From contig NZ_KB894229.1 in the NCBI RefSeq assembly GCF_000374405.1, positions 62,001 to 126,000 of the forward strand: a stretch of 64,000 bases of DNA, in the 5' to 3' direction. The translations under genes were made by a program, and so were the position numbers. How positions within the stretch are numbered: the stretch's first letter is position 1; every line of letters begins with the position of its first letter. A model generated the notes under the pieces. That model searched no databases and was not told the origin of the DNA. It was given only the letters and a program-made list of their open reading frames with translations. The DNA is from Riemerella columbina DSM 16469. GTDB taxonomy: Bacteria; Bacteroidota; Bacteroidia; Flavobacteriales; Weeksellaceae. Below are positions 24,703 to 35,080 of this stretch, in pieces.

Positions 24703-26523
24703 TTAATCTACATCTTTATTTAAGAATCTATTTTCTCTCAATTCCATTTTACCATCTTTCTGACTTAGAAAAGAGTCTATTCGCTGCTCAGAAGGCATAT
24801 CCTCATCAATATTGATATTTTTTCTTCTGAATGCAGGAATCGTTTCAAATACATTTTCTTCTTCCTGAGTCTGGTAGCGAGAATTAAATTCTCTCAATTT
24901 ATTTCTACGGTCTTGAACTTTTTTATCTTCTGGTTCTTTTTCGATAATGGTAAATAAAGTTTCCTCAGATGTTACGATATCAGTTTTAATATCTTGTACT
25001 TCCTCATTTACAGAGGCTTGCACCTCTTCTTTTTTAGGTTCATTAGCCAAAGGCTTTGCCTCTTCAAAAACAGTATTTGAAGGCTGTTCTTTTTCTTTAA
25101 CTGTAAAATTAAAGTCCGTAGATTCTGTTTCCAATGTTTCGATAGAAGAACTTTCTACCTCTTCTTTTTCAAAAGTAAAAGAAAGCCCTTCACTTTCCGT
25201 AGAGAATTCATCTTCAAAAGAAAATAAGCTCAATTCTTCTTTGTCTTGGTGTCTTTCCCACTGGTTGGTTTCGTCTTCAACCATCAACTGGATTTCAGAT
25301 GTTGCCGTTTTAGTTTCAAAAGCGGTGTTATTATCCGTAGTGGTTGAAAATTGTGGCGAAGAAAAATCATCCTCGTCATCCAATCTTACTATTTTTTTCT
25401 CCGCGGTAGAAGTCGATTCTTGCTTTCTTTCGGAGGATGTTTTAAATGGGGATACTCTTCTTCGTCCCTGTTGGTCATCATGAAGTGGCACTTTTACCAC
25501 CTCAGAAGGTCCTGCATTAATTGGAGTTTCCTTAGCAAATCCTGTTGCAATCACCAATACTTTTATCGCTTCGCCAAGTTCTTCATCTGTTCCTACACCA
25601 AAGATGATATTGGCGTTATTATTTCCACCCGCTTCGTTTTGAACATAGTCATTAATCAATCCTATCTCGTCCATAGTGGCTTCATGGGCTTCATCACTAC
25701 CACTCAAAATCAATAGCAATACATCTTTAGCACCAGTGATTTTATTATCATTTAATAATGGTGAATCCAAAGCCTTTCTTACGGCTTCTTCTGCTCTTTT
25801 TTCACCCGTTGCAATACCAGTGGACATGAGTGCTGTACCAGAATTTTGCAATACCGATTTGGCATCTCTAAAGTCAATATTAATAGAGAATGGTGCTGTA
25901 ATGACCTCTGCCATCCCTTTAGCAGCATTGGTAAGTACTTCATCTGCTTTGGAAAAGCCTTGTCTAAAGCCTAAATTTCCAAACTGCTGACGCAATTTAT
26001 CATTATTAATTACAATCAGGGAGTCTACATTTTCTCTAAGTTTTTCTAATCCAGCTTCCGCTTGTTCCAATCTTCTTTTGCCTTCAAATGCAAATGGTAC
26101 GGTAACAATAGCCACGGTAAGAATACCCATTTCTTTAGCGATTTTTGCAACCACAGGCGCAGCACCCGTTCCCGTACCGCCTCCCATACCAGCAGTAATG
26201 AAAACCATTTTGGTGTTTTGCCCTAAGGCAGACTTAATATCATCAATACTTTCAATAGCCGCCTTTTCTCCTACTTCTGGGTCGGCACCTGCTCCTAAGC
26301 CCTCCGTAATTGCAGTACCCAATTGTACTTTGTGTGCTACGGGATTGCTGTCTAGCGTTTGGGCATCGGTATTGCAAATAACGAAATCTACACCATGTAT
26401 GCCTTTTTCGTACATGTGTTTTAGGGCGTTATTTCCACCGCCACCAACGCCAATTACTTTAATAATTGATGAGTTGCCTTTTGGTAAATCGAATTGAAAT
26501 CCTGTATTGTTACTATGTTCCAT
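24703..26523 (-). CDS. ftsZ: Cell division protein FtsZ with long C-terminal extension
   Basis: Tubulin-like GTPase that forms the division ring. The N-terminal 330 residues hold the normal core: GVGGGGNNALKHM, the tubulin signature GMGGGTGTGAAPV, and the T7 loop NIDFRDAKSVL. Total length is 606, against about 350-400 in many bacteria. The extra is a roughly 200-residue acidic, Glu/Ser/Thr-rich disordered linker from about 350. It is followed by a membrane-tether-binding peptide resembling the usual IPAF(L)RR tail (VFETIPAFRRKN), then about 40 more residues ending ENRFLNKDVD. Last gene of the dcw cluster, 32 bases after ftsA. Confidence 0.97.
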   Translation of the reverse strand: MEHSNNTGFQFDLPKGNSSIIKVIGVGGGGNNALKHMYEKGIHGVDFVICNTDAQTLDSNPVAHKVQLGTAITEGLGAGADPEVGEKAAIESIDDIKSALGQNTKMVFITAGMGGGTGTGAAPVVAKIAKEMGILTVAIVTVPFAFEGKRRLEQAEAGLEKLRENVDSLIVINNDKLRQQFGNLGFRQGFSKADEVLTNAAKGMAEVITAPFSINIDFRDAKSVLQNSGTALMSTGIATGEKRAEEAVRKALDSPLLNDNKITGAKDVLLLILSGSDEAHEATMDEIGLINDYVQNEAGGNNNANIIFGVGTDEELGEAIKVLVIATGFAKETPINAGPSEVVKVPLHDDQQGRRRVSPFKTSSERKQESTSTAEKKIVRLDDEDDFSSPQFSTTTDNNTAFETKTATSEIQLMVEDETNQWERHQDKEELSLFSFEDEFSTESEGLSFTFEKEEVESSSIETLETESTDFNFTVKEKEQPSNTVFEEAKPLANEPKKEEVQASVNEEVQDIKTDIVTSEETLFTIIEKEPEDKKVQDRRNKLREFNSRYQTQEEENVFETIPAFRRKNINIDEDMPSEQRIDSFLSQKDGKMELRENRFLNKDVD

Positions 26524-26555
26524 AGGTATATTTATAAAAAAACGAAATTAATAAT

Positions 26556-27899
26556 TTATTCTGACTCTTCAAAGAACTTTTTGACAAATTCTAAGATATT
26601 TTGACCGATAGACGCCTTCTTTCTATCCCCTTCCAAAGGTGCTTCTACTCTAACTTCTTCATTATCTTTTACATCAGAAGGTTTATCTTCCAATTTATCC
26701 TCAGAAATTGGCTCTACGGCTTCGGCTTTTCGTTTGCTATTAATGTTTAAACTTTCCATTAGCAATCCAATAGAAGTCGCAAAACTTGGACTTTTTAATA
26801 AATCCTTATCATCATTAGAGATAAACTCATTGGCATAACCAATACGACTGTCAAACCCTGTGACATAATTTGCCAATTGTCTTAAATGCTTTAGGTTAGA
26901 CCCACCCCCTGTAAGAACAATCCCAGCAATCAATTTTTTTCTCTGCTCGTGTGCGCCGTAGGCTTTCAGTTCGGTATTGACCATTTCCAAAATTTCTTCC
27001 ATTCTAGCATGGATAATCTTGGCTAAAGTCTTTAATGAAATTTCCTTTTCGGGTCTGCCGTGTAAGCCAGGAATCGTCACATAAGTGGTTTCTTTTTCTT
27101 TCTCAGGTATAGCTGCCCCAAATTTTACTTTGAGTTGCTCGGCGTGTTTTCCTATTATAGAACAGCCGTCTTTAATGTCGTCTGTTACGATACCTCCTCC
27201 ATAAGGAATAACACAAGTATGGCGAATAATATCATTCTTAAACACTGCAATATCCGTAGTTCCACCACCGATATCGATAATGGCAACACCCGCTTCTTTT
27301 TCTTCCTCAGTAAGTACCGCCTCCGAAGACGCCAAAGGTTCAAGGGTAAGCGATTCCATTTCTAAACCTGCCTCACGAACACAACGGGTAATATTCTTGA
27401 TATTACTCATCTGCCCCACTACCACATGGAAATTTGCCTCTAAGCGCTTCCCGTGCATCCCGATAGGTTCTAAAATCTCACCTTCGGAATCCACTTTATA
27501 CTCTTGTGGTAGCACATGGATAATTTCTTCACCTGGGAACATTACCAATTTTTTAACCTGATTTTTAAGGGTTTCTATATCCGCTTCGGTAATGTACTGG
27601 TCGGGATGTTCTCTCATAATATAATCCGAGTGTTGTAGAGAGCGAATGTGCTTTCCTGCAATGCCTACCGTAACTTTTTTTATGATGATCCCTGCATTTT
27701 TTTGTGCTTTTTCCACCGCCGACTTTATAGAGTCTATGGTAAGTGAGATATTATTAACAATACCATTATGCACGCCGAGGCTCGGTGCCACACCTACACC
27801 CATAACCTCAATTTTACCGAACCTATTGTGTCGCCCTACTATGGCCACAATTTTGGTGGTTCCTATATCTAAGCCTACTGAGAAATCTTGACTTTTCAT
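26556..27899 (-). CDS. ftsA: Cell division protein FtsA
   Basis: Actin-like membrane tether for FtsZ. The 447-residue protein has the actin-fold ATPase motifs: DIGTTKIVAIVGR at the N-terminus, IIDIGGGTTDIAVF (about 207-220) and IVLTGGGSNLKHL near 330. The inserted SHS2/1C domain lies between the first and second motifs. After a charged linker comes a C-terminal amphipathic helix (GQNILEFVKKFFEES), the membrane-targeting sequence. It follows ftsQ by 23 bases. Confidence 0.97.
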   Translation of the reverse strand: MKSQDFSVGLDIGTTKIVAIVGRHNRFGKIEVMGVGVAPSLGVHNGIVNNISLTIDSIKSAVEKAQKNAGIIIKKVTVGIAGKHIRSLQHSDYIMREHPDQYITEADIETLKNQVKKLVMFPGEEIIHVLPQEYKVDSEGEILEPIGMHGKRLEANFHVVVGQMSNIKNITRCVREAGLEMESLTLEPLASSEAVLTEEEKEAGVAIIDIGGGTTDIAVFKNDIIRHTCVIPYGGGIVTDDIKDGCSIIGKHAEQLKVKFGAAIPEKEKETTYVTIPGLHGRPEKEISLKTLAKIIHARMEEILEMVNTELKAYGAHEQRKKLIAGIVLTGGGSNLKHLRQLANYVTGFDSRIGYANEFISNDDKDLLKSPSFATSIGLLMESLNINSKRKAEAVEPISEDKLEDKPSDVKDNEEVRVEAPLEGDRKKASIGQNILEFVKKFFEESE

Positions 27900-27922
27900 T
27901 GATTTATATTTACTTTGTTCTA

Positions 27923-28684
27923 CTAATTTTCTGTTGTTTCTTTTTGCTCCTTGTACCTTGGATTCAAAGTGGTTACAATTTGATTATCGTATTTTACGGA
28001 TATTTTAGAATACTTCTCTGGCGATTGGTACACCAAATACTTCTCTACAAAAGTTTTAAAGCCTTTGATTTTAAAATCAATATGGTCTAAATCGCCTATT
28101 TCCACTTTATAATTACCATTGTCGGTCACCAAATTATAATCATTCTTATACTTAGAAATCCCTATAAAAAATTGTTTACTAAAACTATCTTGATTAATGG
28201 TCTTGATTAAATTAATCAATTGGGGATAGTCTTCTTTAGGGATATTCCCAGATACCAGCATACAAGGATAAGCAAAATTACTCTGTGTAGGAAACGCCAC
28301 GCCTTGCTCATCTACATACCAACTTTTATTTCCTTTATGAAGTCTAAAGATAGGTATTCTTTGTTTAATATCCAAGTGTAAAATCCCATCTAGACTTAGA
28401 TATACATTAGCACTATCCACCGCCTCTAGCGCTTTGATACTTCGCTCTAGTTTAGGGATATCTATATCGCCTACTTTATTGGTCGGGTTAGCTTGATTGA
28501 CCAATTTCACAATATCTTTTTCATCTACAAAATAAACTGGTGTAGCGCCTTGCAGCATACGAATATCAATTGGCGGCATAGCCATTTCATTAAATCGCTT
28601 CAACGAAAAATTTAATAGAAACGCTAATATCACCAGCGTCACCGCAATTTTTAATATTCTGTATTTATTTTTCATTCCTTTCAT
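27923..28684 (-). CDS. ftsQ: Cell division protein FtsQ
   Basis: Bitopic divisome protein: a short basic N-terminus (MKGMKNKYR), one membrane span (about residues 10-26) and a periplasmic part. Sequence conservation is low, as usual for FtsQ, but the POTRA-like region (DIDIPKLERSIKALEAVDSANVYLSLDGILHLDIKQRIPIFRL) is typical, as is its place between murC and ftsA. It overlaps the murC 3' end by four bases. Confidence 0.9.
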   Translation of the reverse strand: MKGMKNKYRILKIAVTLVILAFLLNFSLKRFNEMAMPPIDIRMLQGATPVYFVDEKDIVKLVNQANPTNKVGDIDIPKLERSIKALEAVDSANVYLSLDGILHLDIKQRIPIFRLHKGNKSWYVDEQGVAFPTQSNFAYPCMLVSGNIPKEDYPQLINLIKTINQDSFSKQFFIGISKYKNDYNLVTDNGNYKVEIGDLDHIDFKIKGFKTFVEKYLVYQSPEKYSKISVKYDNQIVTTLNPRYKEQKETTEN

Positions 28685-30057
28685 TTTATACTGTCCACAT
28701 ATGCTACCAAATCATCATACAAGGTATCAATATTCCCCGCCCCTACGGTAAGCAAAATATCGAAATTTTTAGTTTTTATAAGGTCTAAAGCCTCATCCAA
28801 ACTAGCCACCGCTTTATCTTTAAGTTCAACCTTGTCCAATAACCATTTGGATGTAACCCCTTCAAAATTAGATTGCAATTCGCGGGCTGGGTAGATGTCT
28901 AGCAGCAATAATTCGTTGGCTTGGGATAAGCTTTTCGCAAAATCATCAGCAAAATCTCTCGTTCTACTGAACAAATGCGGCTGAAAAACTACCAATAATT
29001 TTTTATCTGGATAGAAATTTCTTATCGACCCTATAACGGCATTGAGCTCTGTGGGATGATGGGCATAATCATCAATATAAATTTTACCATTATCAAACTG
29101 GTGCTTTGTATAGCGTCTTTTAATCCCCTTAAAAGTTTGAAGTCCCTTTACAATTACCGATAAATCTACTCCTAACTGATGAAGTACCGCCATAGCTGCC
29201 GTGGCATTTTCAACATTATGAATTCCCGGTATCCCCCAAGAACATGACTGTACCTCATGGTTTGGCGTATGAAAATCAAATGTAATTTGGTCACCGTTTA
29301 GTTTTAAATTATCAGAATAATAATCTGCCTCTTCATTCACAGCGTAAGTGGTAGCATTTTGATTTAATTGAATCCCTTTTCTCACAAATAAATGCTTTTC
29401 ATGAGGCACTAAATCGGCAAAATCCTGAAACCCTTGCTGTATTGTTGCCTTATCCCCATAAATATCCAAATGGTCGGCATCGGTAGAGGTAATGATGGCA
29501 TAATCTGGCGATAAATTAAGAAAACTTCTATCGTACTCATCGGCTTCTACCACCGCGTAAGTATCCCCATTAAATAAAAAATTAGACCCGAAATTCTCTG
29601 CTATTCCACCCAAAAATGCCGAAAAAGGCAAATCGGCTTCGCGGCATAAATGCGCCAATAAACTAGAAGTAGTGGTTTTACCATGTGTCCCAGCAACTGC
29701 TAGACATTGAGTATGCTCGGTGATTACCCCTAGAACTTTTGCGCGTTTTAAAACTTCAAACCCATGCTTTTGGAAATAATCTAAAATCCCTAGCGACTTT
29801 ATCGCTGGGGTATAGACCACCAAAGTATCATCAGGATTGAGTTGGTGTATCGTATCGTCTACTTTATCTTCAAAACTAATATCTATTCCTTCTTTTTCAA
29901 GTGCTTGGGTAAGCTTAGTGGGTGTTTTATCATAACCTAATACAGTTTTCCCAATCGAATGAAAATACCTTGCCAATGCCGACATACCAATACCGCCAAT
30001 ACCTATAAAATAGAATGTGTCTTTATCCTTAATACTTTTTAAATGATGCGTATCCAT
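28681..30057 (-). CDS. murC: UDP-N-acetylmuramate--L-alanine ligase
   Basis: Adds L-alanine to UDP-MurNAc, the first amino acid of the stem peptide. The 458-residue protein shows the Mur ligase order: N-terminal Rossmann-like FIGIGGIGMSALARYFHSIG, the ATP-binding loop AVAGTHGKTTTSSLLAH (about 110-126), the central EADEYDRSFL, and the C-terminal YAHHPTELNAVI with FQPHLFSRT. It overlaps ftsQ by four bases and begins 3 bases after murG. Confidence 0.98.
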   Translation of the reverse strand: MDTHHLKSIKDKDTFYFIGIGGIGMSALARYFHSIGKTVLGYDKTPTKLTQALEKEGIDISFEDKVDDTIHQLNPDDTLVVYTPAIKSLGILDYFQKHGFEVLKRAKVLGVITEHTQCLAVAGTHGKTTTSSLLAHLCREADLPFSAFLGGIAENFGSNFLFNGDTYAVVEADEYDRSFLNLSPDYAIITSTDADHLDIYGDKATIQQGFQDFADLVPHEKHLFVRKGIQLNQNATTYAVNEEADYYSDNLKLNGDQITFDFHTPNHEVQSCSWGIPGIHNVENATAAMAVLHQLGVDLSVIVKGLQTFKGIKRRYTKHQFDNGKIYIDDYAHHPTELNAVIGSIRNFYPDKKLLVVFQPHLFSRTRDFADDFAKSLSQANELLLLDIYPARELQSNFEGVTSKWLLDKVELKDKAVASLDEALDLIKTKNFDILLTVGAGNIDTLYDDLVAYVDSIK

Positions 30058-30060
30058 AGT

Positions 30061-31206
30061 CTATTGGTTCAAAGGTTTTAATATTCGAGTTTCAATTTCA
30101 TCCACAATGGCTTGCGTCGCCTTGGGTTTTGCAAAAGATAAAAGATTCTGCGATAGCGTTGCCCTTAATTCGGGTTGTGTACAAATTTCCATTAGTGTAG
30201 CCCAAAATTTATCTTCCATCTCGCTATCCTTTACCATTCGGGCTGCATTTTTTTCCACTAAAGCTTGGGCGTTTTTCGTTTGATGGTCTTCCGCAGCAAA
30301 AGGGAATGGCACCAATACAATGGGTTTTCCCACTACGGCTAATTCGGATACGGCAATTGCCCCCGCTCTAGATACAATGATATCTGCCGCCGCATACGCC
30401 AAACTCATATCCGAGATGAATTCTTTAATTTGTATGCCTTTATCTTGTGCTAAAGATTGCCCTAGTTCACTGTTAATAATGGCTTGATAATCCGTTTTAC
30501 CCGTTTGCCAAATCAATTGAATATCTCTATCCAAAAGTTCGGTGGCGTGTTTTTTCCAAGCATTATTCAAAGTTCTAGAACCTAACGACCCACCCACGGA
30601 TAAAACCGTTAATTTTTCTTGGTTTAATCCTAATTGCTGTTTGGCAACTTTAGTATCTATATTATCTGTAATAATGTTTTCTCGGATAGGGTTTCCTAAA
30701 AATAAAGTGTCCGTACCATCAAAGTAAGATGCCATATCAGGATATGCCGTAAATACCGCTTTTGCCTTCTTCGCTAAAAACTGATTGGTTTTCCCAGGTA
30801 ATGAGTTTTGCTCTTGAACCATAATGGGAACACCCAGCATAGATGCAACAAATAATGCGGGACCACTCGCAAAACCGCCTGTTCCTATGGCAACATCGGG
30901 GTTAAATGCTTTAATCATTTTTCTTGCCTTCCAAAGACTAGACACCAGTTTAAAAGGCAATCCCAAATTCTTGATAAGGCTACTTCTATCAAACCCTGCA
31001 ATGTTCAATCCTTCAATTTTAAATCCCGCCTGCGGTACTTTTTCCATTTCCATTTTACCTAATGCACCAATGAATAAAAACTCAGCCTTAGGGTATCTTT
31101 TTTTAATTTCTTGGGCAATGGCAATCGCAGGGAAAATATGCCCACCAGTTCCCCCGCCACTCATCAAAATGCGTGGTGCGAAAGTGTTATGTTGATGCTG
31201 TTCCAT
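30061..31206 (-). CDS. murG: Lipid II synthase MurG (GlcNAc transferase)
   Basis: Peripheral membrane glycosyltransferase that adds GlcNAc to lipid I. The 381-residue protein has the N-terminal donor/lipid loop RILMSGGGTGGHIFPAIAIA (about 12-31), the second glycine-rich loop GTGGFASGPALFVA, and the C-terminal UDP-GlcNAc pocket SVGGSLGSRTLNN and SRAGAIAVSELAVVGKPIVLVPFPFAAEDHQ. It lies between ftsW (17 bases upstream) and murC. Confidence 0.98.
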   Translation of the reverse strand: MEQHQHNTFAPRILMSGGGTGGHIFPAIAIAQEIKKRYPKAEFLFIGALGKMEMEKVPQAGFKIEGLNIAGFDRSSLIKNLGLPFKLVSSLWKARKMIKAFNPDVAIGTGGFASGPALFVASMLGVPIMVQEQNSLPGKTNQFLAKKAKAVFTAYPDMASYFDGTDTLFLGNPIRENIITDNIDTKVAKQQLGLNQEKLTVLSVGGSLGSRTLNNAWKKHATELLDRDIQLIWQTGKTDYQAIINSELGQSLAQDKGIQIKEFISDMSLAYAAADIIVSRAGAIAVSELAVVGKPIVLVPFPFAAEDHQTKNAQALVEKNAARMVKDSEMEDKFWATLMEICTQPELRATLSQNLLSFAKPKATQAIVDEIETRILKPLNQ

Positions 31207-31223
31207 GCGTAGTTATTTTTATA

Positions 31224-32465
31224 TTAAGCAATATCATTAATTTCCTCTATACTTTGTTTTTTGCCAATGCCTTCTTCATCGTAAATGGGGATTCTAGAGC
31301 TGATATTTAAAATTAAACCCAATTGGGCATAAGTAACTAACATTGAAGTTCCTCCATAACTGATTAAAGGCAAAGGCTGCCCCGTAACGGGTATCAGATT
31401 AAGGGCGACCATAATATTTGCCGAAAGCTGAATGAAAATCATCAACCCTAAAGAAATCACCAGCAACGCTCCAAAAAATGGCCGTGTTTTACTTGCTATG
31501 ATAAGAATCCGAATAATCATGATAAAATACATCGCAATAAGCAACGACGCACCTATCAATCCATATTCCTCGATGATAATTGCAAAAATAAAATCAGATG
31601 CCGATTGGGGTAAACTTCTTTTAAGTACACTTTTACCTGGTCCTACGCCTGCAATTCCGCCATGTACTATCGCTGCTTTGGCATGTAATACTTGGTAATT
31701 TTTTTCTTTAACTTCTTGAAGTTCCGTTTCACTAAGTTCACTTTTGGATTTGCTATTAACAAAGGATTCTATCCTACTCCACCAAGTGTTTACACGGTTG
31801 TCTTTAATTAAATCGGTATTGAGGGCGATAAGCAAAAACAACGCTGAGGTAATAAAAGAAATACTGATAAACCCTGCAATATATTTCCAATTGAGTTGTC
31901 CTAAAATCAACACACAAATAGAAGTAAATAAAATCATCAATGCCGTAGACCCATTGTCCTTAGCCACTAATAAAAACACCAGTAATATTGGTCCAAAAAT
32001 ATAGATGATATTTTCAATTGGTAAGCGCTCGCGTTGGATTTTTTTAGTCAAATAGCGACAAAGGTAAATCACCAACATCAAATACGCTACTGATGATGGC
32101 TGAAACGAAAAACCTGTCCCCGGAATTTTTAGCCATCTAGAGGCACTCGCTCCTTGAATGGTTTGTCCCGTAAACATTGTAATGAATAACAACACCACCG
32201 AAAAACCTAGTAGAAATATACTAAGTTTACCTATATATTCGTATTTGACGGCACCGATAAACCTCATCAGCGCCAATCCCAAAAGTATAAACAACATATG
32301 TTTTACGGTGTGCAGTGTGGTAGAACCCGCATTTACAATATGCTCTAGATTGGAACTCGCCGAGTAAACTGGTAAAATGGACATCACCGATATCACGATA
32401 ATGGTAATCCACAATACACGGTCACCTTTAAACAGTTCTATTTTTCTATCTGCTGACACTTCCAT
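31224..32465 (-). CDS. ftsW: SEDS-family glycan polymerase FtsW
   Basis: Integral membrane peptidoglycan polymerase that works with FtsI at the septum. The 413-residue protein has about ten membrane spans and SEDS motifs such as GTGFSFQPSSVAYL, AKDNGSTALMILF, the extracellular-loop HAKAAIVHGGIAGVGPGKSVLKRSLPQSASDFIFAIIIEEYGLIG and the C-terminal PVTGQPLPLISYGGTSML. It follows murD by one base. Confidence 0.97.
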   Translation of the reverse strand: MEVSADRKIELFKGDRVLWITIIVISVMSILPVYSASSNLEHIVNAGSTTLHTVKHMLFILLGLALMRFIGAVKYEYIGKLSIFLLGFSVVLLFITMFTGQTIQGASASRWLKIPGTGFSFQPSSVAYLMLVIYLCRYLTKKIQRERLPIENIIYIFGPILLVFLLVAKDNGSTALMILFTSICVLILGQLNWKYIAGFISISFITSALFLLIALNTDLIKDNRVNTWWSRIESFVNSKSKSELSETELQEVKEKNYQVLHAKAAIVHGGIAGVGPGKSVLKRSLPQSASDFIFAIIIEEYGLIGASLLIAMYFIMIIRILIIASKTRPFFGALLVISLGLMIFIQLSANIMVALNLIPVTGQPLPLISYGGTSMLVTYAQLGLILNISSRIPIYDEEGIGKKQSIEEINDIA

Positions 32466-32466
32466 C

Positions 32467-33798
32467 TTAATTAGATTTTAAAGTTTCCATTTTAAACTGC
32501 TCGCCACGGTCTTCATAGTTTTTAAACAAATCAAAACTCGCACAGCATGGGGATAATAATACCGCATCGCCATCAGTAGCAATGGATTTAGCAATTTTTA
32601 TAGCATCTGCCATACTGCTGGTATCGTAAATCAATTCTATTTTATCTCGGAAATATTCTATGATTTTATCATTATCTAAGCCCAAACAAATAATGGCTTT
32701 TACTTTTTTCTTAACCAAATGCTCTATTTCTGAATAATCATTTCCTTTGTCCACGCCTCCTACAATCCAAATGGTGGGTTGCTGCATACTTTCCAACGCG
32801 TAGTAAGTGGCATTAACATTGGTAGCTTTACTATCATTAATGAATTTCACATCATTAAGTACCGCAATTTCTTGAAGTCGATGGTCTACCGCCTCAAAAG
32901 TCATTAATGATGCTCTAATATTTTCATCACTAATGTTTAATATTTTCCCTGCGATAGATGCCGCTAGACTATTCGCCACATTATGGTTACCAATCAGGGA
33001 AAGCTCTTTCAGCTCCATAGCAAAATAATGGTCTAAATTAACCACTAATTTATCATCGTCAATATAGCCTCCTTTGTCCAATTTTTCTCTAAGAGAGAAC
33101 GGAATTTTGCTTACACTAAAATCCAGCTCTTGCAAAATCTTTTGGCTCATTTCATCATCTTTATTATAGATGAAAAAGTTGTCTTGTGTTTGGTTTTCTG
33201 CAATTCTAAACTTCGCAAGGGCATATTCCTCATAATTATAGTTGTACTGGTCTAAATGGTCTTTGCTAAGATTCAGCAACAGAGAAATATAGGGTCTAAA
33301 ATTCTGAATATCATCTAATTGAAACGAACTGACTTCCAGAACATAATAGTCGTGATTTTCATCGGCTACTTGCTTGGCAAAACTTTTACCAATATTTCCT
33401 CCTAAGCCCACATTCATGCCATTATTTTTAAGGATATGATAGATGAGCGAAGTGGTTGTAGTTTTCCCATTACTCCCCGTGATGGCAATAATTTTAGCAT
33501 CGGTAAATTCTGAAGCGAACTCTATTTCCGAAGATAAACGGATGCCTTCTGCTTTTACCTTGATTACGATATCTGCTTTTTTAGGAATCCCAGGCGACTT
33601 CACCACCCAATCGGCATTCAAGATACGCGATTCGGTATGTTGCCCTTCTTCAAATTCTATATCGTGTTCTATCAGCAATTGCTTGTATTCTGGTTTGATT
33701 TTATTTTTATCGGACACCAGAACTTCCATACCCTTCTTTTTAGCAAGGTATGCCGCTCCAAATCCACTTTCTCCTGCACCTAATACGACTACTTTCAT
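32467..33798 (-). CDS. murD: UDP-MurNAc-L-alanine--D-glutamate ligase
   Basis: Adds D-glutamate to UDP-MurNAc-L-Ala. The 443-residue protein starts with the Rossmann motif VVVLGAGESGFGAAYLAKKKG and carries the Mur ligase ATP loop AITGSNGKTTTTSLIYH (about 106-122), NLSKDHLDQYNYNYEEYALAK, the FEAVDHRLQEI motif and INDSKATNVNATYYALE. It follows mraY by 28 bases. Confidence 0.97.
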   Translation of the reverse strand: MKVVVLGAGESGFGAAYLAKKKGMEVLVSDKNKIKPEYKQLLIEHDIEFEEGQHTESRILNADWVVKSPGIPKKADIVIKVKAEGIRLSSEIEFASEFTDAKIIAITGSNGKTTTTSLIYHILKNNGMNVGLGGNIGKSFAKQVADENHDYYVLEVSSFQLDDIQNFRPYISLLLNLSKDHLDQYNYNYEEYALAKFRIAENQTQDNFFIYNKDDEMSQKILQELDFSVSKIPFSLREKLDKGGYIDDDKLVVNLDHYFAMELKELSLIGNHNVANSLAASIAGKILNISDENIRASLMTFEAVDHRLQEIAVLNDVKFINDSKATNVNATYYALESMQQPTIWIVGGVDKGNDYSEIEHLVKKKVKAIICLGLDNDKIIEYFRDKIELIYDTSSMADAIKIAKSIATDGDAVLLSPCCASFDLFKNYEDRGEQFKMETLKSN

Positions 33799-33826
33799 AA
33801 TGTAAAGTTTATAAATTATCGGACGA

Positions 33827-35068
33827 CTATCTGATTTTCAATGTAATTAAACAAATAATTGCTAATATCACCCCTATAATAATCATTCGATTCACAATCT
33901 TACTCTCGTGGTATCCACTTTTCTGATAATGATGATGCAGAGGCGACATTTTGAATAATCGGTTATTTTGGGCATATTCTAACCCATATTTTTTCTTCCT
34001 ATATTTGAATACAGACACCTGAAGCATCACCGAAATATTTTCAATTAAGAAAATACCACACAGCACGGGGATTAACAATTCTTTTCTTAGAATAATCGCC
34101 AGTACTGCAATGACACCACCCAACATTAAACTTCCTGTATCCCCCATAAATACTTGGGCAGGATAGGTATTGTACCAGAAAAATCCAATAACCGCACCTA
34201 CCATGGCGACGGCAAAAATGGTGGTTTCCCCCATATTCGGTAGGAACATAATATTGAGATAATCAGCAAAAATAATATTCCCCGACACATAGGCAAAAAA
34301 GGCTAACGCAAGAAGAATAATTACACTCGTTCCCGCTGCTAAGCCATCTATTCCATCAGTAATATTAGCACCGTTGGACACGGCTGTGACGATAAAAATC
34401 ACCACTGGGATGAAGACAACCCAAGCCCATTCGTGGGCATCTTTTTCGTTCATCCAAAATAGAATACCGCTATAATCGAACTCGTTATTTTTAATCATAG
34501 GTACAGTGGACACAGTAATTTTTTCCTCTGGCATAAAGTTTTGTTCCACATTGTTTCGATTCACCACGCCCGCATCGGCATATTTTCTTTTAACCGTAAT
34601 ATCAGGATGAAAATACATTGTGACGCCCACAATTAATCCCAGACCAACCTGACCAATGACTTTAAATTTACCACTTAGTCCGTCTTTATTTTTTTTAATT
34701 TTCTTCAAATAATCATCAATAAAACCAATTACGCCCATCCATACAACCGAAACAATCAACAGAACGATGTAAACATTAGTAATTTTAGTAAATAACAATA
34801 CGGGAATCAGCGTTGCTATAATGATAATTAAGCCCCCCATCGTTGGTGTACCTTCCTTTTGTTTCTGTCCGTCTAGGCCCAAATCTCTTACCAATTCTCC
34901 CATTTGCTTTCTTCGCAATAGGTTGATGATTCGTTTACCATACGCCACGGCGATAATCAATGAACTAAGCACCGCCATGGCAGCGCGAAAAGAAATATAT
35001 TTAAAAAGATTAAGCCCTGGAATATGAATATTATTCGCGGTAAGGTATTCGTATAGGTAGTACAACAT
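33827..35068 (-). CDS. mraY: Phospho-MurNAc-pentapeptide translocase
   Basis: Membrane enzyme that makes lipid I. The 413-residue protein has about ten spans and the catalytic signatures: [31 protein letters not shown] with the DD pair, [14 protein letters not shown] and [10 protein letters not shown], and the HHHY region ([21 protein letters not shown]). It contains the extra loop of about 50 residues (near 165-215) seen in Bacteroidota MraY, which makes it longer than the 360-residue proteobacterial form. It begins 12 bases after murE ends. Confidence 0.97.
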   Translation of the reverse strand: MLYYLYEYLTANNIHIPGLNLFKYISFRAAMAVLSSLIIAVAYGKRIINLLRRKQMGELVRDLGLDGQKQKEGTPTMGGLIIIIATLIPVLLFTKITNVYIVLLIVSVVWMGVIGFIDDYLKKIKKNKDGLSGKFKVIGQVGLGLIVGVTMYFHPDITVKRKYADAGVVNRNNVEQNFMPEEKITVSTVPMIKNNEFDYSGILFWMNEKDAHEWAWVVFIPVVIFIVTAVSNGANITDGIDGLAAGTSVIILLALAFFAYVSGNIIFADYLNIMFLPNMGETTIFAVAMVGAVIGFFWYNTYPAQVFMGDTGSLMLGGVIAVLAIILRKELLIPVLCGIFLIENISVMLQVSVFKYRKKKYGLEYAQNNRLFKMSPLHHHYQKSGYHESKIVNRMIIIGVILAIICLITLKIR

Positions 35069-35080
35069 AAGTTTCTTTTT

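Noticed and set aside
24947-26497. Several plus-strand ORFs of 100-178 codons opposite ftsZ
   Set aside because: Low-complexity Ser/Val-rich shadows of the acidic FtsZ linker and core on the other strand.
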